A stretch of 64,000 nt of DNA from Watersipora subatra. Taxonomy: Eukaryota > Bryozoa > Gymnolaemata > Cheilostomatida > Watersiporidae. The notes under the pieces are model-generated. The model did no database searches. It was given only the letters and a program-made list of their open reading frames with translations, and was not told where the DNA came from. Numbering within the stretch: the first letter of the stretch is position 1; each line of letters opens with the position of its first letter. The stretch lies in the NCBI RefSeq assembly GCF_963576615.1, contig NC_088717.1, positions 13,398,108 through 13,462,107 of the forward strand. The letters are read 5' to 3'. A program made the position numbers and the translations under genes. Shown piece after piece: positions 44,852 through 56,518 of this stretch.

Positions 44852-44997
44852 TCGACAATGCTCTTTTTAACGGCACTTAATTATAACCATAGATAGGCTA
44901 AAATTGAATGGCCTTCAGGCAGAAGATAGAGCATATTTTAACACTTTAATACGAGTTTGGTAGTCCTCAAAAGGCTGTATAAAACAGAAACGATTCG

Positions 44998-45207
44998 TCA
45001 AAGAAATTTACATGCGCTCGTCAGGCTCGTTTGCTTCTCTACACTGTCAACTAGCTGAGTAGAAATGGTCTTCAGGTAGCCGAATTTTTTTGTCCGTGTT
45101 GCTTTATATGCTGAGGTTTTTTTGATCTCTGCTCTGTGATCCATGACCTGCTGGCTTAGTTTGTGCATTTTGAAACGTATGGCGTTATTTGAAGGCATGC
45201 TTTCCAC
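44998..45207 (-). CDS. Small basic ORF, unknown
   Basis: 69 codons, or 66 from the second ATG. It is Lys/Ser/Thr-rich with a composition less AT-driven than nearby chance ORFs (MHKLSQQVMDHRAEIKK, then KFGYLKTISTQL). It could be a first exon or a small protein. No homologue or splice partner was recognised, so it is only a candidate. Confidence 0.2.
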   Translation of the reverse strand: MESMPSNNAIRFKMHKLSQQVMDHRAEIKKTSAYKATRTKKFGYLKTISTQLVDSVEKQTSLTSACKFL

Positions 45208-45209
45208 CG

Positions 45210-46080
45210 TAATGCATTTATAATGAGCCCTATTTCGTACCTAGGAACTTGTGTTTAGTAAATGGGTGTGCCATTTTATTTATTTTGCTATGCACTTTTA
45301 ATATTGCGAACGATTAAACAGCTGATACTGCCCAAGCACTGCAAGGAAGTACAAAAGTCACTATTGTGAAATGTAGCATATCTGTATATATGTGATATTC
45401 ATGAGTATTGATGAAACTTGCTTAGCAACAATTGAATTACCAAGTAAGCATAAATAGCTAATAAATCTATTAAAAGTATAGACAAATTATGACAAACATA
45501 TGCATGTGTATAATACATTAGATTGAAATAAACTCAGTTTCTCAAAGGTTGAAAGAAGATTTGTCAAAGTTTTTAAAAAAATAATGATATATATGTTGAT
45601 TATTATTGAGCCATCCAGCTGTGTGATGTTGTAGTGAGAAGATCCTGCGTGATTAACAAAGCATCAAAATATGGAGCTAATAGTCTTGATTATTGTGTAC
45701 CAGTATTATGAGCATTTTTTTCAGCAAATTGTAGTCTACTTTGTTCTATTCCAATATCTAAAATTTGCAAAAAAATCATTTGCCGATCCGAATAAACAGT
45801 AAAACCTTTCTTCACAACTTGTCATTAGAAACTATAAGGATTACATGTCTTTGAGACAATAGCATTTAAATTTGTAAATTCTCATTTGAATTTTGATTTT
45901 GTCTAGAAATTCCAAATATGTTCACAATAAAAACTAAAATAGATACTAAAAAAATGGCAATTCGTAAGCATTTATTCTACGAAGTAAACAAACCGCAATG
46001 TTATTGATGAACAATTTATGGCACATTACTGAGATAGTAACTCTGAGTAGTTATAGCCTGTCCAAAGCCACAAATAACAA
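45210..46080. other. No gene recognised
   Basis: AT-rich spacer with no ORF or repeat of note. Confidence 0.4.
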
Positions 46081-46083
46081 ATA

Positions 46084-47726
46084 TGGTAAAACCTTCACTT
46101 GAAAGCCACCTCTATTTGAATGCCGCTTCTATTTGAATGCCGCCTCTATTTGAACGCCGCCTCTATTTGACTGCCACTATGACAGAAGGGTTGAAAAATA
46201 GAGCATCACCTTTTATTTGAACGTCACCTTCATTTGACTCCCACTTTGACTATCTTTGATTTTTATGAACCCATAATATCAAGGGATCAGTAGAAAAGTG
46301 TCCACAAAATCGTATTAATAATGAATCACTTACATTAATAGCAATCAATTCTCTCATTGTCCCACTCAAAAGCTTTTTGCCTTTTTTCGTTAAAACTTTG
46401 AAAGCATCACCATAGAAATAATCAATAATAGTCTCAGGAAGATAATAGTTGCTTGATTAATGCAGTCTTGCTACTTCGAAGTACATATATAAAAAACGGT
46501 TTGAATACACGATGGTAGATAAAATTTGAAAGCAACACTATAGAAATAATTAATAACTGTCTCAGGCTAATACTAGTTCCTTGTTTAACACGGTCTTCCT
46601 ACTTCGAAGTAGCCTACATATAGAGAACGGTTTAAATTTATGATGGTAGATGAACCTTAAAGCAACACTGTAGAAATAATTACTAACTGTCTCAGACTAA
46701 TAGTAGTTCCTTGTTTAACACGGTTTTGATACTTCGATGTACATATATGAAAAACGGTTTGCAAGTTTGAGGCCAAGGGTTACGTTTAGCGAGCAAAACT
46801 TTTGCATTGCGTTTGTGCTAAAAGCAGCGCGTAAAAGTTTTGCCCTGCCAAAAAATAGTTTTGTACGCTAATATCAACTAGTTCAGCAGTGCAGAAGAAG
46901 AGTTGAGGTCAGAAGACATTGTAGAAGGCATTGCACAACTGGAAGATGTTCATTTTGTCGAAAGGAACAATCAGAACGCAGCTATCCGAGCAAATGACGG
47001 AAAATTTTTTGTTCTAAAAATGTTAATTTTTGTTTCTGCATGTAATATAAGTATGGTTCTTTTATGTCACTTGTTCATGAATATTTATATTTGTATCATT
47101 TGCTAGATTATTATTATATAACTTATAAATTTGCGAATTTATAGCACATTATTTGATAGCATCGTTGCAATAATATGGTCTTAGAATTGATCGACGCTCG
47201 TAACCCCTCATCTATGGCACATAAAAAGCTAGTTTTGGCTGTAAATTGTAGCAAACATATCAATGATGCGAATGAGCTTTTATGCAACATTAGTAAATAT
47301 TAGTATAAAATAAAAAATATGTCTTCAAATTTATAATGAATAAAAAATTGAAAGTTCCAACAAATTGCAAAAAAGACGCAAGCTATAATATCATCCCAGA
47401 TCAATTGCAAGCAATAGATCTCAACTGGTAAAGATATTTCTCGGTTTCTCAATGTATATTTATTAAGAGATCTTTGACAACTTGGCGGTAAGTTAGCAGA
47501 TTTATGGCATTCAAAATTTAGTATCACCCCATCAGAAAAAGAGAGCAAAATTTAGGCGACATTCGCTTCGCCCATAAGAGGGCTAAATTTATCTTCCGAA
47601 AATTCTGATGAGTCATTTGAAAAATACTCCGCCAGCCTCTATTTGAATGCCGCCTCTAATTGACCGCCACTCAAAAGGATGGGTTGAAAAATAGAGCGCC
47701 ATGGCGTTCAATTGGAGGTTTTACGA
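46084..47726. mobile_element. TIR element with TATTTGAACGCC repeats, copy B
   Basis: The ends are TGGTAAAACCTTCACTTGAA and the inverse of TCGTAAAACCTCCAATTGAA, between TA dinucleotides (46082-46083 and 47727-47728). Just inside, CCTCTATTTGAATGCCG is repeated four times, and two related words stand near the right end. A ~135-bp block (AGAAATAATTAATAACTGTC .. ACTTCGAAGT) is triplicated at 46400-46750. Shared internal sequence with copy A (GAAGAGTTGAGGTCA at about 46895) suggests a common parent with a lost transposase. The superfamily is not settled. Confidence 0.8.
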
Positions 47727-47999
47727 TATATCCTTCAACTATTCGTTAGTTCAATTTTGGCCAGACACATGTACACACCATCCTGCATATCTTTAGTTGT
47801 TACAGTTGGCACTACAATATTGTTTAATTGTGTCAGTAACAATCAATTCATCCATTGCGCTTATCATTTGTTCTAGGTTCATCATGTTATAGCAGAAATT
47901 TAAATATCCTGTTAATAAATTAGTGGGCATTTAGTGTGTAAATGGAAATATAAACAGATCAATGTAGACATCTTATGAAAGATGCAAAAGTTTAACACG

Positions 48000-48065
48000 A
48001 CCAATATATAGATATATGTATATAGATATATGTAATTGTATATACATGTATATGTATACGAGCTG
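48000..48065. repeat. TATA/CATGTA microsatellite
   Basis: Short AT-rich run of TATAGATATATGTATA and TATACATGTATATG words. Two similar runs lie at 48345-48440 and 48515-48565. Confidence 0.7.
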
Positions 48066-48194
48066 TCCTATCCGGCGTTGGATATTTGGAAAATTTTATT
48101 AAGCTCACTAATGGGAGCTATTCGTCTCACGTTACGCAATCACCCTGCGTAGTACGCAAAGCTGTTGGGTATTTGCTCTCATATAGCGACATAC

Positions 48195-48360
48195 ATCAAT
48201 CTCTGTGATCTAATGGGTACGGCAGCAGACTGGTGAATGGAAGGGTCTGAGATCAAATCTTTTTCTGTATGGATTCTTTATTCCAAGATTTTAATAGCTA
48301 TAGCCGGAATGACAGACAGATCCACAGACGACATACTTTGAGAAATATATACATGTATAT
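48195..48360 (+). repeat. tRNA-derived SINE (family B), second copy
   Basis: A-box-like GTGATCTAATGGGTACGGC near 48205 and B-box-like TCTGAGATCAAATCT near 48246 are followed by the tail ATTTTAATAGCTATAGCCGG, a GACAGACAGA stretch and ACTTTGAGAAATATATAC. It shares body plan and tail with 18608-18785. Confidence 0.6.
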
Positions 48361-49446
48361 ATATAAATAAATATATGTACGTATATATTTCTCAATGTAT
48401 ACATATAGACAAGATATGTATACATATATATCTTGCCACAATGCTGTTTCCTAATAACAGGTCTGACTGGTTTGCTGTCTTCAAAAATTGTATGTAGAGT
48501 TTTGATTAGAGTGAAATAATATATAGTTATAGATATGGCTATCTATAACTATATACATGTATAGTTATAGGGATAGAGTTTCAAATTGAAGCTGTGTTTG
48601 ATTTACCTCTAGTCTGTGTATCAACAAGAAAAGCTATCAGGAAAATGCATTTTCACAAGACTCACATGCTTTAAATCTGATTTAGAAACAACTGGCTCAT
48701 GTCTAATGAATTCGCAATATATTACATTGTCTGATCATAGTTCAATGCTAACCTGACTAAGCTGATTGTGCGTAATAAGATTGAAATGAAATAAATAAAT
48801 TACATCAACAGTACAAATTATATCAAGTTGGAAAATGCAGCAGTAAATCATGTCTGTTAAAATTGTCAATGGACAGAAAAAGTCCTCAGTGCATTAGCAG
48901 TAAAACATAATAACTTAATTATATGACATATAAGGTTTAATGGAATGTAGGTGATCATATACAAGTTCATTTACATTGTGTTTTATCGGGTTCTGACTCT
49001 TGGGAAAGGTAATGTTAAATGTGATGAGGTGATAGGTGTCCGTATTGTCTTACTCTGCGAGCTATGAGAACATCATCTTAAACTATAACCAGCTATAGAA
49101 CCTATTTCTTGAGCCAGTTTGTGTTGTAAAAATATTGCTTAATCTAAAATTATAGACTTTATTGGAAGGCACTCATTGTTTGCGAACAATTCTGCTTTAC
49201 CAACCAAATGACTTCATGAACCCATCTTAAACCCATTTTAGTCCTTAGAAACGCACATTTGTTATGGCGCTATAATTGCTCATATCGGTGGGTGATTTTG
49301 GTCCACGTGAAATGTTGGAAAATTCATTTGTATCTTTGTAGAAAGAAGTGACAAAATCGGATAACTTTGCGAATCTCAGTCATATTTTAATACACCCAAC
49401 TATATTTCATCATAGCACCGTCTACACAGAAAGTATTATATACGCA

Positions 49447-52400
49447 ATGGACAGCAATAAATTTAGTGCGTAAGTGATATTCATATCATATTTTGATTTT
49501 AATAATTAGTCATTCGGACATAATGGTACACTTTCGATACCTTAAGTATTATATTTCATCGTTGTCGTTTCATTGCTCTGGTTAACATTTCACAAGTCAA
49601 TATTAAATATGGTTAGTAATTATGTTGTAACATTATGGCTAACAAAATTTGAACATTACATTTTCATTCAGTGCATGAACTCATCAGGCTGCGTGCTCTA
49701 CCATGAATGTGTATGAAAACCATTTTATGGATTTCTTGTTGTGATCAAAGAACCTTTTTCTCGACAGCATAGGAAAGAAGATATTTGTATCTTATGACCA
49801 TCGCTGTAGAAATAGCATTATCCTGTTATTTATATATTTGTTGTTTAGACTAAAAGGAGATGACAGTGATGTTAGTGATGAAGAAGAAACCAAAACAGAC
49901 AAAGACGTAAACAAGCTTCTTCCACTCCCAACACAAGTGAGATAGAACTTTGTCGCCTGTTCTTTATCCACCGCATTTTTTTAAAGATGAGCTTAAATTT
50001 GAAGCTTTTTAAAACTGATGTTCACAACTAACCATCGTTAAGTGTCCTTGTGATTGGGTTGCTTAGCAATGTTATTTTCACTGGGAATGTGTGTATCTCT
50101 ACTGAATAGAGTGAGATTCTATCCATTATGCACCTCGTTCCAACTCATAATTTGGAAGCTAAAATTGTAGCTCTTTTGGCTAAAAAGGAATGATGCTTTA
50201 TATATCTCAATGTATTACTCGTCAGGTAATTCTAACTTCTCAGCTATGAATCACTTTGAGTCATAGAATTTCTGTGAATTAACACCAACATGTACATCTC
50301 AATCATTTGCAGGAAAACTTTACTGAATGATATCTTTCAAAAAGCATTTAAATAAAACAAATAACTATCACAATCAGTTGTGATAGTTATTTGCTGCGTA
50401 GTAAATTATAACATTTAAAACCAGTTATAGCTTGTGTTGGTTCATGACTTCGCTACAATGTTCTAGCAACAAATACGACTATTTATAATTTGAAACTATC
50501 GTATAAGGCTCCTTAATTTATTTGTATTCTTCTTAGTTTACTCTGTGGTTCAAAAGGTTAACATGAATACATTTATTAATTATATTGCATCATTTAGATG
50601 AATGTTGTATGTATAATAAGGTAAAAAGAAAACATAACAATGAAGTCATATATAAGAAACCAAACCAACGATATAGTGATCAATAAAAATCAATTTTAGT
50701 GTAACCACTTTTAAATTAAAAACAGACAAATTGGGTGTAACTTTGGTGATATAAGATGCTGATATTCTATAGGTATAGATGGTAATATAAGATACAGACA
50801 GTGCGTAGGTAGAGATGGTGATATATATATATATATATATATTAAGTATATTAAGAACTGAAAACTTTTAAAACTGTTTACTATTTAAAGTTTCATGGTT
50901 GTTACTATTCATCAGGTAAAACTAAAATGATCTGAAGCTCATATGACTGTATGCAAAAACACAACGAGTAGCTTAACGATAAAAGCCAGCTATATATAAA
51001 CCATAACTGTCACGAAAAACTTTTATCGTATTTACTAGGTAAATCAGACACGCTGATTCCGATTTTGTACTCAAAATAAAGATTAGTCCACTAACCTTCA
51101 AAGTCATTTAGGTTTTTTTTAAAGCGTTTCAATATCCGTTTCGAAAACAACACAATTGGGATTACAAGCTTCGCCCATAAATATGTGACGAAACCTAGCT
51201 TTTTCAGAAACGGAAGTTAGGAATGTTTAGTCCGATTTAGAATAATAGAGATGGGTGTCTTAAAACCCATTATTATCTAAATCCAGCCTGTAAAATAGTT
51301 TCAGTTTTTTATGAAAAGGATATAAACTATTTAAAATTGCTCGCAGCTTGTTACATGACATTTAAATGGGCTGGACGCCGAGAAAAATGAGCTCAAAAAG
51401 CGCGGTTTTATCACGAGCTAGCGTTGTTATCGCGCTTTTTAAATATGCAATGCTAAATAGCTTATCTACCTTTCAGAAAAGACTGATATTATTTTTAAGG
51501 CTGAATTTAGATATTAATGGATTTTAAAACACCCATCTCCATTATTCTAAATCGGTCTAAACATACCTACGTAACTTCTGTTCCTAAAAAGCTAGGTTAC
51601 GTCATGTATTTATGGGCGGAGCTTGTTATGCCGATCGTGTTGTTTTCAAGACCGATATTAAAACGCTATAAAAAATCCTTCATTACTCTGAAAGTTAGTG
51701 GCCTAATCTTTATTTTGATTACAAAATCGGAATCAGCGTGTCTGATTTACCTAGTAAATACGATAAAAGTTGTTCGTGGCAGTTATGGTTAATACAACAT
51801 ATATATATACATGGCAAACTTTTGACTAAAAATGAGCTTTGAACGAATTAAAACTTTTTGTGTTTTCTTATTTTTTGGTTTTATCTAGTTCATGCATTTT
51901 ATCTTCAATGATTCTGGTCAGGGTCTCTAATTTCACCAGTTTCAGACTTTCTTTTCTTCACATCACCCACTTCTTCCTCATGACTGCTAGATGACTTGGG
52001 AAATTTTCAAAGAAGTGGATTTGAATACAGGGGATTATTTTGAATGTAACCATTTTCAAAACTTCTTTAGCAACTGCAATTATGTTGCTGCAACAACCTT
52101 CTGCCATATTTGGTGTGGTAACGTACTGATGTAAAGTGCAGTGACTGCTCCTATAGTGTAAACCTACAACGTAAATTTCACATAAAGCAAAGAATTTATT
52201 TAAAGGTTTTGCTTCGTACTACGTAAAAATGTCAATACAACGTAAAGGGTCAACTTGGTGCAAGTTCTCAAATTTGAGTTTTCTTTCTGTTTTGAAAGGC
52301 CAAATGGGTGCGTTTGGAAAGATATTTGCAAAAGATCGGGAAATTTACATGCATTTTACTGTTCGTCTACTGTAAAATCCCTATAACTTAAACCTTCGCC

Positions 52401-53941
52401 TATTGGATAACTTACGTTGTAGGAACGTCTACTGTGCATCAACTGTTTATTGGTTCTCTTTAGAAAGTGGAATGTCCGGAAGGAGAGCACCGCTTGCAGT
52501 ACAACTACTCTCTCTGGTTCTCACGCAAGACACCTGGCAAAACCAATCAAAGTTATGACCAGCACCTTAAACACGTCATCACATTTCCTTCAGTAGGTAG
52601 TCTCAGCTTTGTGTAAATCTCAGACAGCGGAACATAGACACAAGCATTCACTTTGTTGATACATACGTATATAGGTCACTGATTAGTCTAGTCTATTGGT
52701 TTTTGTGAAGTCTTATGCAAACTAGTATCATGGCGGTCGAGTGTGCTGTGATAAATTGTCAGGTGTAATAACTGTATGAACAATTATTCCTAAATCCAAG
52801 TGAGTTCATGATGATGTAAGTCTTGAGTTCAAATCCTATATGGAGCAGTATTTTTAGCTTCAAGTATGTGGAAGTGGTTATATGTTCCTGGTGTTTAGGT
52901 TCTCATCTAATTGATATTTATTTAGCAAATTGTTGGATTATAAATAGATATAAACTGTATTTATACCTATCAACACTGCTTGAAGTAAATCAGACCCTGA
53001 GATAAACACATGAAATAGTAGAATAGCTCATGTGTATTGAAATAAAAAGTTCTTTTTTCTATAATGTAAATTGGCAAGGTGTTGGTGTCTGTTGTAGTCT
53101 AGTGGTTTTTTTGGAAGTAGGAAGGTAATGGATGGTCAGGCAGATTGGAGATACGATCTGAATATTGAAACAGCAAATATATAAAAACACATTTAGCTCA
53201 TCAGTATTAAAGCATTTAGACGCAGGTAGTAACTGTCTATATCAAGTAGTATAACTCTAAAGCATAACTTGAAAACGTTATAATTTTTTTATCAATTTCC
53301 GCTACAAAGGGTTACCAACTTGGAGCAACATTGCCACAACATCAAATAAGAGGCTTTCTCACAATTCTTGTGAGAGAATCCCCTTATTTGATGATTGTGT
53401 TAGTACACATGATATGCTCAGATTAACGTTTTGGTGAACTCCTTTGCGACTTCGTGTTAAAACCTCTCAACTTAACAAAAGCGGGGTTCTTTTTGGAGAA
53501 TTACAAATGCGTTGGTTACCAGTAACCTAGTACTTCTGACAAGATAAAAGCCTTGACACAACAATTTGCTTGTTGATGACCTTGACCTTGCCAAATTTGA
53601 AGCATATGCTTTTTTTGCCAGTCGTAGTTTTCTCCCAAGTAGATAGACGGTGAACCTGCGAAATAAAAATCTAGTATGACTGTACTTAACCAGCTGTTAA
53701 GTAGCAGGTGGTTCTCAGTTTCCAGGCCACTGCTGTGGTTACTGTTGATATCGTAAAACTCATTGAGTCATTTTGTCCAATTACATGTACATGGGTTACA
53801 GCACTAGCCATGCTTTAAGGCTTTGTTACTCTACAGGTGGAAAGGTTTTGGGCCTACTACAGTCACCTCGTGAGGCCTAGCGACCTCTCTGGGCACAGCG
53901 ATTATCATCTATTTAAAGAGAGTATCAGGCCTATGTGGGAG
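49447..53941 (+). CDS. EIF4E2: Cap-binding protein eIF4E type 2 (4EHP), first four exons
   Basis: Exons are 49447-49469, 49849-49936, 52464-52592 and 53837-53941, joined in phases 2, 0, 0, with a final phase-0 donor GTATGT. Translation starts MDSNKFSALKGDDSDVSDEE, an acidic N-terminus like 4EHP. Exon 3 gives HRLQYNYSLWFSRKTPGK and SYDQHLKHVITF. Exon 4 gives VERFWAYYSHLVRPSDLSGH and ends RPMWE. The Tyr in SYDQ, where canonical eIF4E has Trp, and the Trp of RPMWE are the cap-stacking pair expected of 4EHP. The protein binds the mRNA m7G cap and represses translation. The C-terminal exons are not in the window; the intron after exon 4 seems to hold the inverted-repeat element from 54604 onward. 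Confidence 0.93.
50359..50394. repeat. Perfect 16-bp-arm hairpin
   Basis: CAAATAACTATCACAA, loop TCAG, then the exact complement. It is in EIF4E2 intron 2. The four-base loop makes it an unlikely miRNA precursor; a MITE relic is more likely. Confidence 0.8.
50996..51795. mobile_element. Long foldback DNA element
   Basis: Arms of about 300 bp are inverted copies. The left runs from AACCATAACTGTCACGAAAA. The right ends in the complement of AACCATAACTGCCACGAACA. The middle (51300-51460) holds its own small inverted repeat of AAAAAGCGCG words. It is in EIF4E2 intron 2. The plus-strand ORF at 51517-51792 is arm sequence, not a gene. Confidence 0.85.
52163..52423. mobile_element. 261-bp MITE candidate
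   Basis: The ends are CCTACAACGTAA and TTACGTTGTAGG, each perfect for 12 bp. Further ACGTAAAA words lie inside. It ends about 40 bp before EIF4E2 exon 3. No clear target duplication. Confidence 0.55.
52740..52905 (+). repeat. SINE of the leader type, decayed
   Basis: Leader TGCTGTGATAAATTGTCAGGTGTAATAAC..ACAATTATTCCTAAATCC is followed by a tRNA-like body with B box GAGTTCAAATCC (about 52827-52838). EIF4E2 intron 3. Confidence 0.5.
53339..53398. repeat. Intronic hairpin of ~26-bp arms
   Basis: ACATCAAATAAGAGGCTTTC.. pairs with GAGAATCCCCTTATTTGATG around a TTC turn, with two or three mismatches. The sharp turn argues against a canonical pre-miRNA, but the duplex is long. Confidence 0.65.
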
Positions 53942-54603
53942 GTATGTCAGCACATTCGCTGTTAATATTGATGTGTAGTAATAAATGCTTTCTTAAATGA
54001 TGCATTTCACAAATTTATTGCTCATTAAGCGTCGAGTATAAGCCATCAGCTCTGCGCATTTTATGGATTTGTTGTTGTCTCCACTTGCTAAAATTTCAAT
54101 TGATGAAATACAGTTGACCTGAAAACGGACAAATAGGGGTGGTGGATGGTCTAGTTTAGTTGATTGTCCAGTTTAACCGATGTGCCTAGATATGTATGTA
54201 AAATGCAGGAAGAATCATATTATTAAGGTCTATAGGCTGTACACTATTCTATACTGTACATAAATTATTTAAAATATCTAGCCGGTGGAAAAAGAAATTT
54301 CCAAGCTGCAGAAACAAAGATAGACAAATCCTTTAATGGCAAATTATTTGCGAAAATTTCTGTTTGTACAGAGTATTACTACCGTCTTGCTTTCATGAAT
54401 AATAACTAAGTTATTTCTTCAAACTTGTGTGATGGTTTTTTAACATACCTCTTTTTAAATTATACAGAACTTTCATAATTATGAAAGTCGAAAGTATCCA
54501 AATGATATGATTGAAAAAGCGTATTTATTTGTTGCGAGAGATTTACATAAATGGCTCCAATTATAGGCAAATGTTAGTAGTATAGTGAGAGCAGATCTCC
54601 ACA

Positions 54604-55436
54604 TAATAGGCGGAGCTTAGGGAGCAGGAAGTGACATCACATCAGGATCTGTTTGATTGACAGTTGGGGGCGGAGCTAGGCGGTGTTGAGTCATGGTGTG
54701 AGTCATGGCGATCTGTGTGATTCGTGGTGCGAGTAATGGTGTGAGTTGGTTGGTGACGTCGCGGTGGTGGTGTCGGTGGCCGAGTGGTGAGTCGGGCCGC
54801 GAGACGATTCGCGGTTGTATTTGGGATTATCGGATTTCGTTGGCGTCCGGTAGAGGTCGCTCTTCCGTGCCGTTTCGGGGATTGACGGAGAGCTCGGTGG
54901 CGACGGGTTGACGGACGGTGGCGGATGGATTTCGAGATCGTCGGAGCTTGTATGTATTTTCTTTTTTCCGATCCCGAATGAGAATGATGTGTCTGCGAAC
55001 GAATATTCATTTTGATTGTAAACTTCATAAATTCTGAAATTATCTATCGCCTCTAAGTCTTCATCAGGATTAAAACTTTTCAGAATTGACGGAGCATGCA
55101 ATCTGAAGGAATTCAGAGAGAAATTAAAACAAAGATTATAAACTCTGTATATCAAGACAGTAATGAGTTAAGGAAATGATATTATGATTAAATTTTATAT
55201 AGTTTATTTGATGATATATCATAGGGATTTAAACTTACTATCAATGGATATGTTATTGAATAAAAGTTTTGTATATAAAAATGCTAAAACATAATATAAA
55301 AAAGACTATTGAATTTCATTCAATCCCAATTTTCTTCTTCTTCTTTCATTGTCGAATGAGAATGAACTGTCTACAATCAAAACATACATTATTTTTAGTG
55401 AGATATAGTAAAAGTAAGACATACAATCAGATTAGA
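54604..55436 (-). repeat. Left inverted arm (deleted copy)
   Basis: It aligns inverted with 62581-64000. The break for the missing 572 bp is at 55050/55051. The remaining minus-strand frame 54703-55155 fuses sequence from both sides of the deletion, so its N-terminal part is artificial. An extra A near 55126 shifts the plus-strand remnant of the 207-residue ORF. The right arm is therefore closer to the ancestral state. Confidence 0.88.
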
Positions 55437-55943
55437 TCATTCATTCAAACTAAAAATCAAATATAATGTAATACTTACTGAAGAAGAAGAAGATCCATCC
55501 TTTTTCTGAATGGAATCTTCCTGTTGAGATACGGGAGCCTGCAATTGCAATGATTACAGTCAGTATGGTTTACTATATCCTTGCTGAGATAGTAGACTCT
55601 ACATTCACAATGGACTCCAACTTAAATTGTAAATTTCAATTGCATTAGTCATCGAATCATAGAATGATATGCAAGATGTAATGCAGACAGAATAGGATAT
55701 GCAATCAGCTAGAGTAGGACATACAGACAATAAGAAAAACAAATATGTTACATCACATAGTCAGACTAGGACACACAGACAGAGGAGGATATTCAGTTAA
55801 AATAATCTGTTTTAATCTGAGTAGGGATATAACATACACTTTGCTAAGATATTGGAGTTTGCAATTGCAATGAATACAATCAGCCTAGAACACATAGTTA
55901 CTACTCAGAAGAGAAGATTCATTGTATCATTCCTACATAACAT

Positions 55944-56228
55944 CTAGATTGAATTTGTAGTACTTACTGTAAACCGTAATCTTTCGTTGAGATCTTGATA
56001 GAACTTTTCACGTAAGAGAAATCGACAAGCTTTTCGCTTCCGAACGCTTATTTCCATTCCATGAGAGCAGTAACCCCATCGCTTCACACATTTATCTACA
56101 CAATGTAATCGTTCTTGAAATTTCCTTTTTCTGTTGTCTCTGGTACTCATTGTGAAATTATGAACTGAATTGAAAAGGCATATTCGCTCGAAGGTTTTAT
56201 AACAAGTAGAAGTGTTGTCGCGGTTCAA
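55944..56228 (-). CDS. Small basic Cys-containing ORF in the Polinton-like segment
   Basis: 94 codons; a second ATG (MSTRDNRKRKFQERLHCVDK) leaves 69. It has four Cys (C-x3-C, then two more) and is Lys/Arg-rich, followed by RKRKACRFLLREKFYQDLNE. It might be a DNA-binding protein, but the family was not recognised. It starts 35 bp from the TTCGCGAA array and reads away from it, so the array could be its promoter. Confidence 0.4.
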   Translation of the reverse strand: MNRDNTSTCYKTFERICLFNSVHNFTMSTRDNRKRKFQERLHCVDKCVKRWGYCSHGMEISVRKRKACRFLLREKFYQDLNERLRFTVSTTNSI

Positions 56229-56260
56229 TAATTTTGTGATCTAATGATATATATAAACAG

Positions 56261-56518
56261 TTTTCGCGAAATTCACTTTCGCGAAATTCAATTTCGCGAA
56301 AGTTGACTATATAATATATATGTGTAATTTCGCGAAATCCAATTTCGCGAAATCCATTTTCGCGAAATTCACTTTCGCGAAATTCAATTTCGCGAAAGTT
56401 GACTATATAATATATATGTGTAATTTCGCGAAATCCATATTCGCGAAATTCACTTTCGCGAAAGTCGACTATATAATATATATAATGTGTAATTTCGCGA
56501 AATTCAATTTCGCGAAAA
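56261..56518. promoter_or_regulatory. Array of 13 TTCGCGAA palindromes
   Basis: TTCGCGAA occurs 13 times in 258 bp. Within clusters the centre-to-centre spacing is 15 bp; clusters are separated by GACTATATAATATATATGTG spacers. CpG-rich palindromes in AT-rich DNA, kept intact while the flanks vary, suggest selection for a binding site. TTTCGCG is also the core of E2F-type sites. It lies upstream of the minus-strand ORF at 55944-56228. The Ala/Phe/Lys ORF over it is incidental. Confidence 0.75.

Noticed and set aside
46903..47106. 67-codon plus-strand ORF as a transposase fragment
   Set aside because: Only a short stretch is shared with the related element at 26998-27678; no transposase motif is visible.
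50359..50394. miRNA precursor
   Set aside because: Perfect 16-bp arms with a four-base loop are too short for a Drosha/Dicer substrate.
51517..51792. 91-codon plus-strand ORF
   Set aside because: Lies inside an arm of a foldback element.
54705..54911. 68-codon plus-strand ORF in the left arm, also on the minus strand of the right arm
   Set aside because: GC-rich antisense of the Pro/Ser-rich ORF; open only because stop codons are scarce in that composition.
54703..55155. 150-codon minus-strand ORF in the left arm as an intact gene
   Set aside because: It spans the 572-bp deletion point; its first part comes from antisense of the 207-residue ORF.
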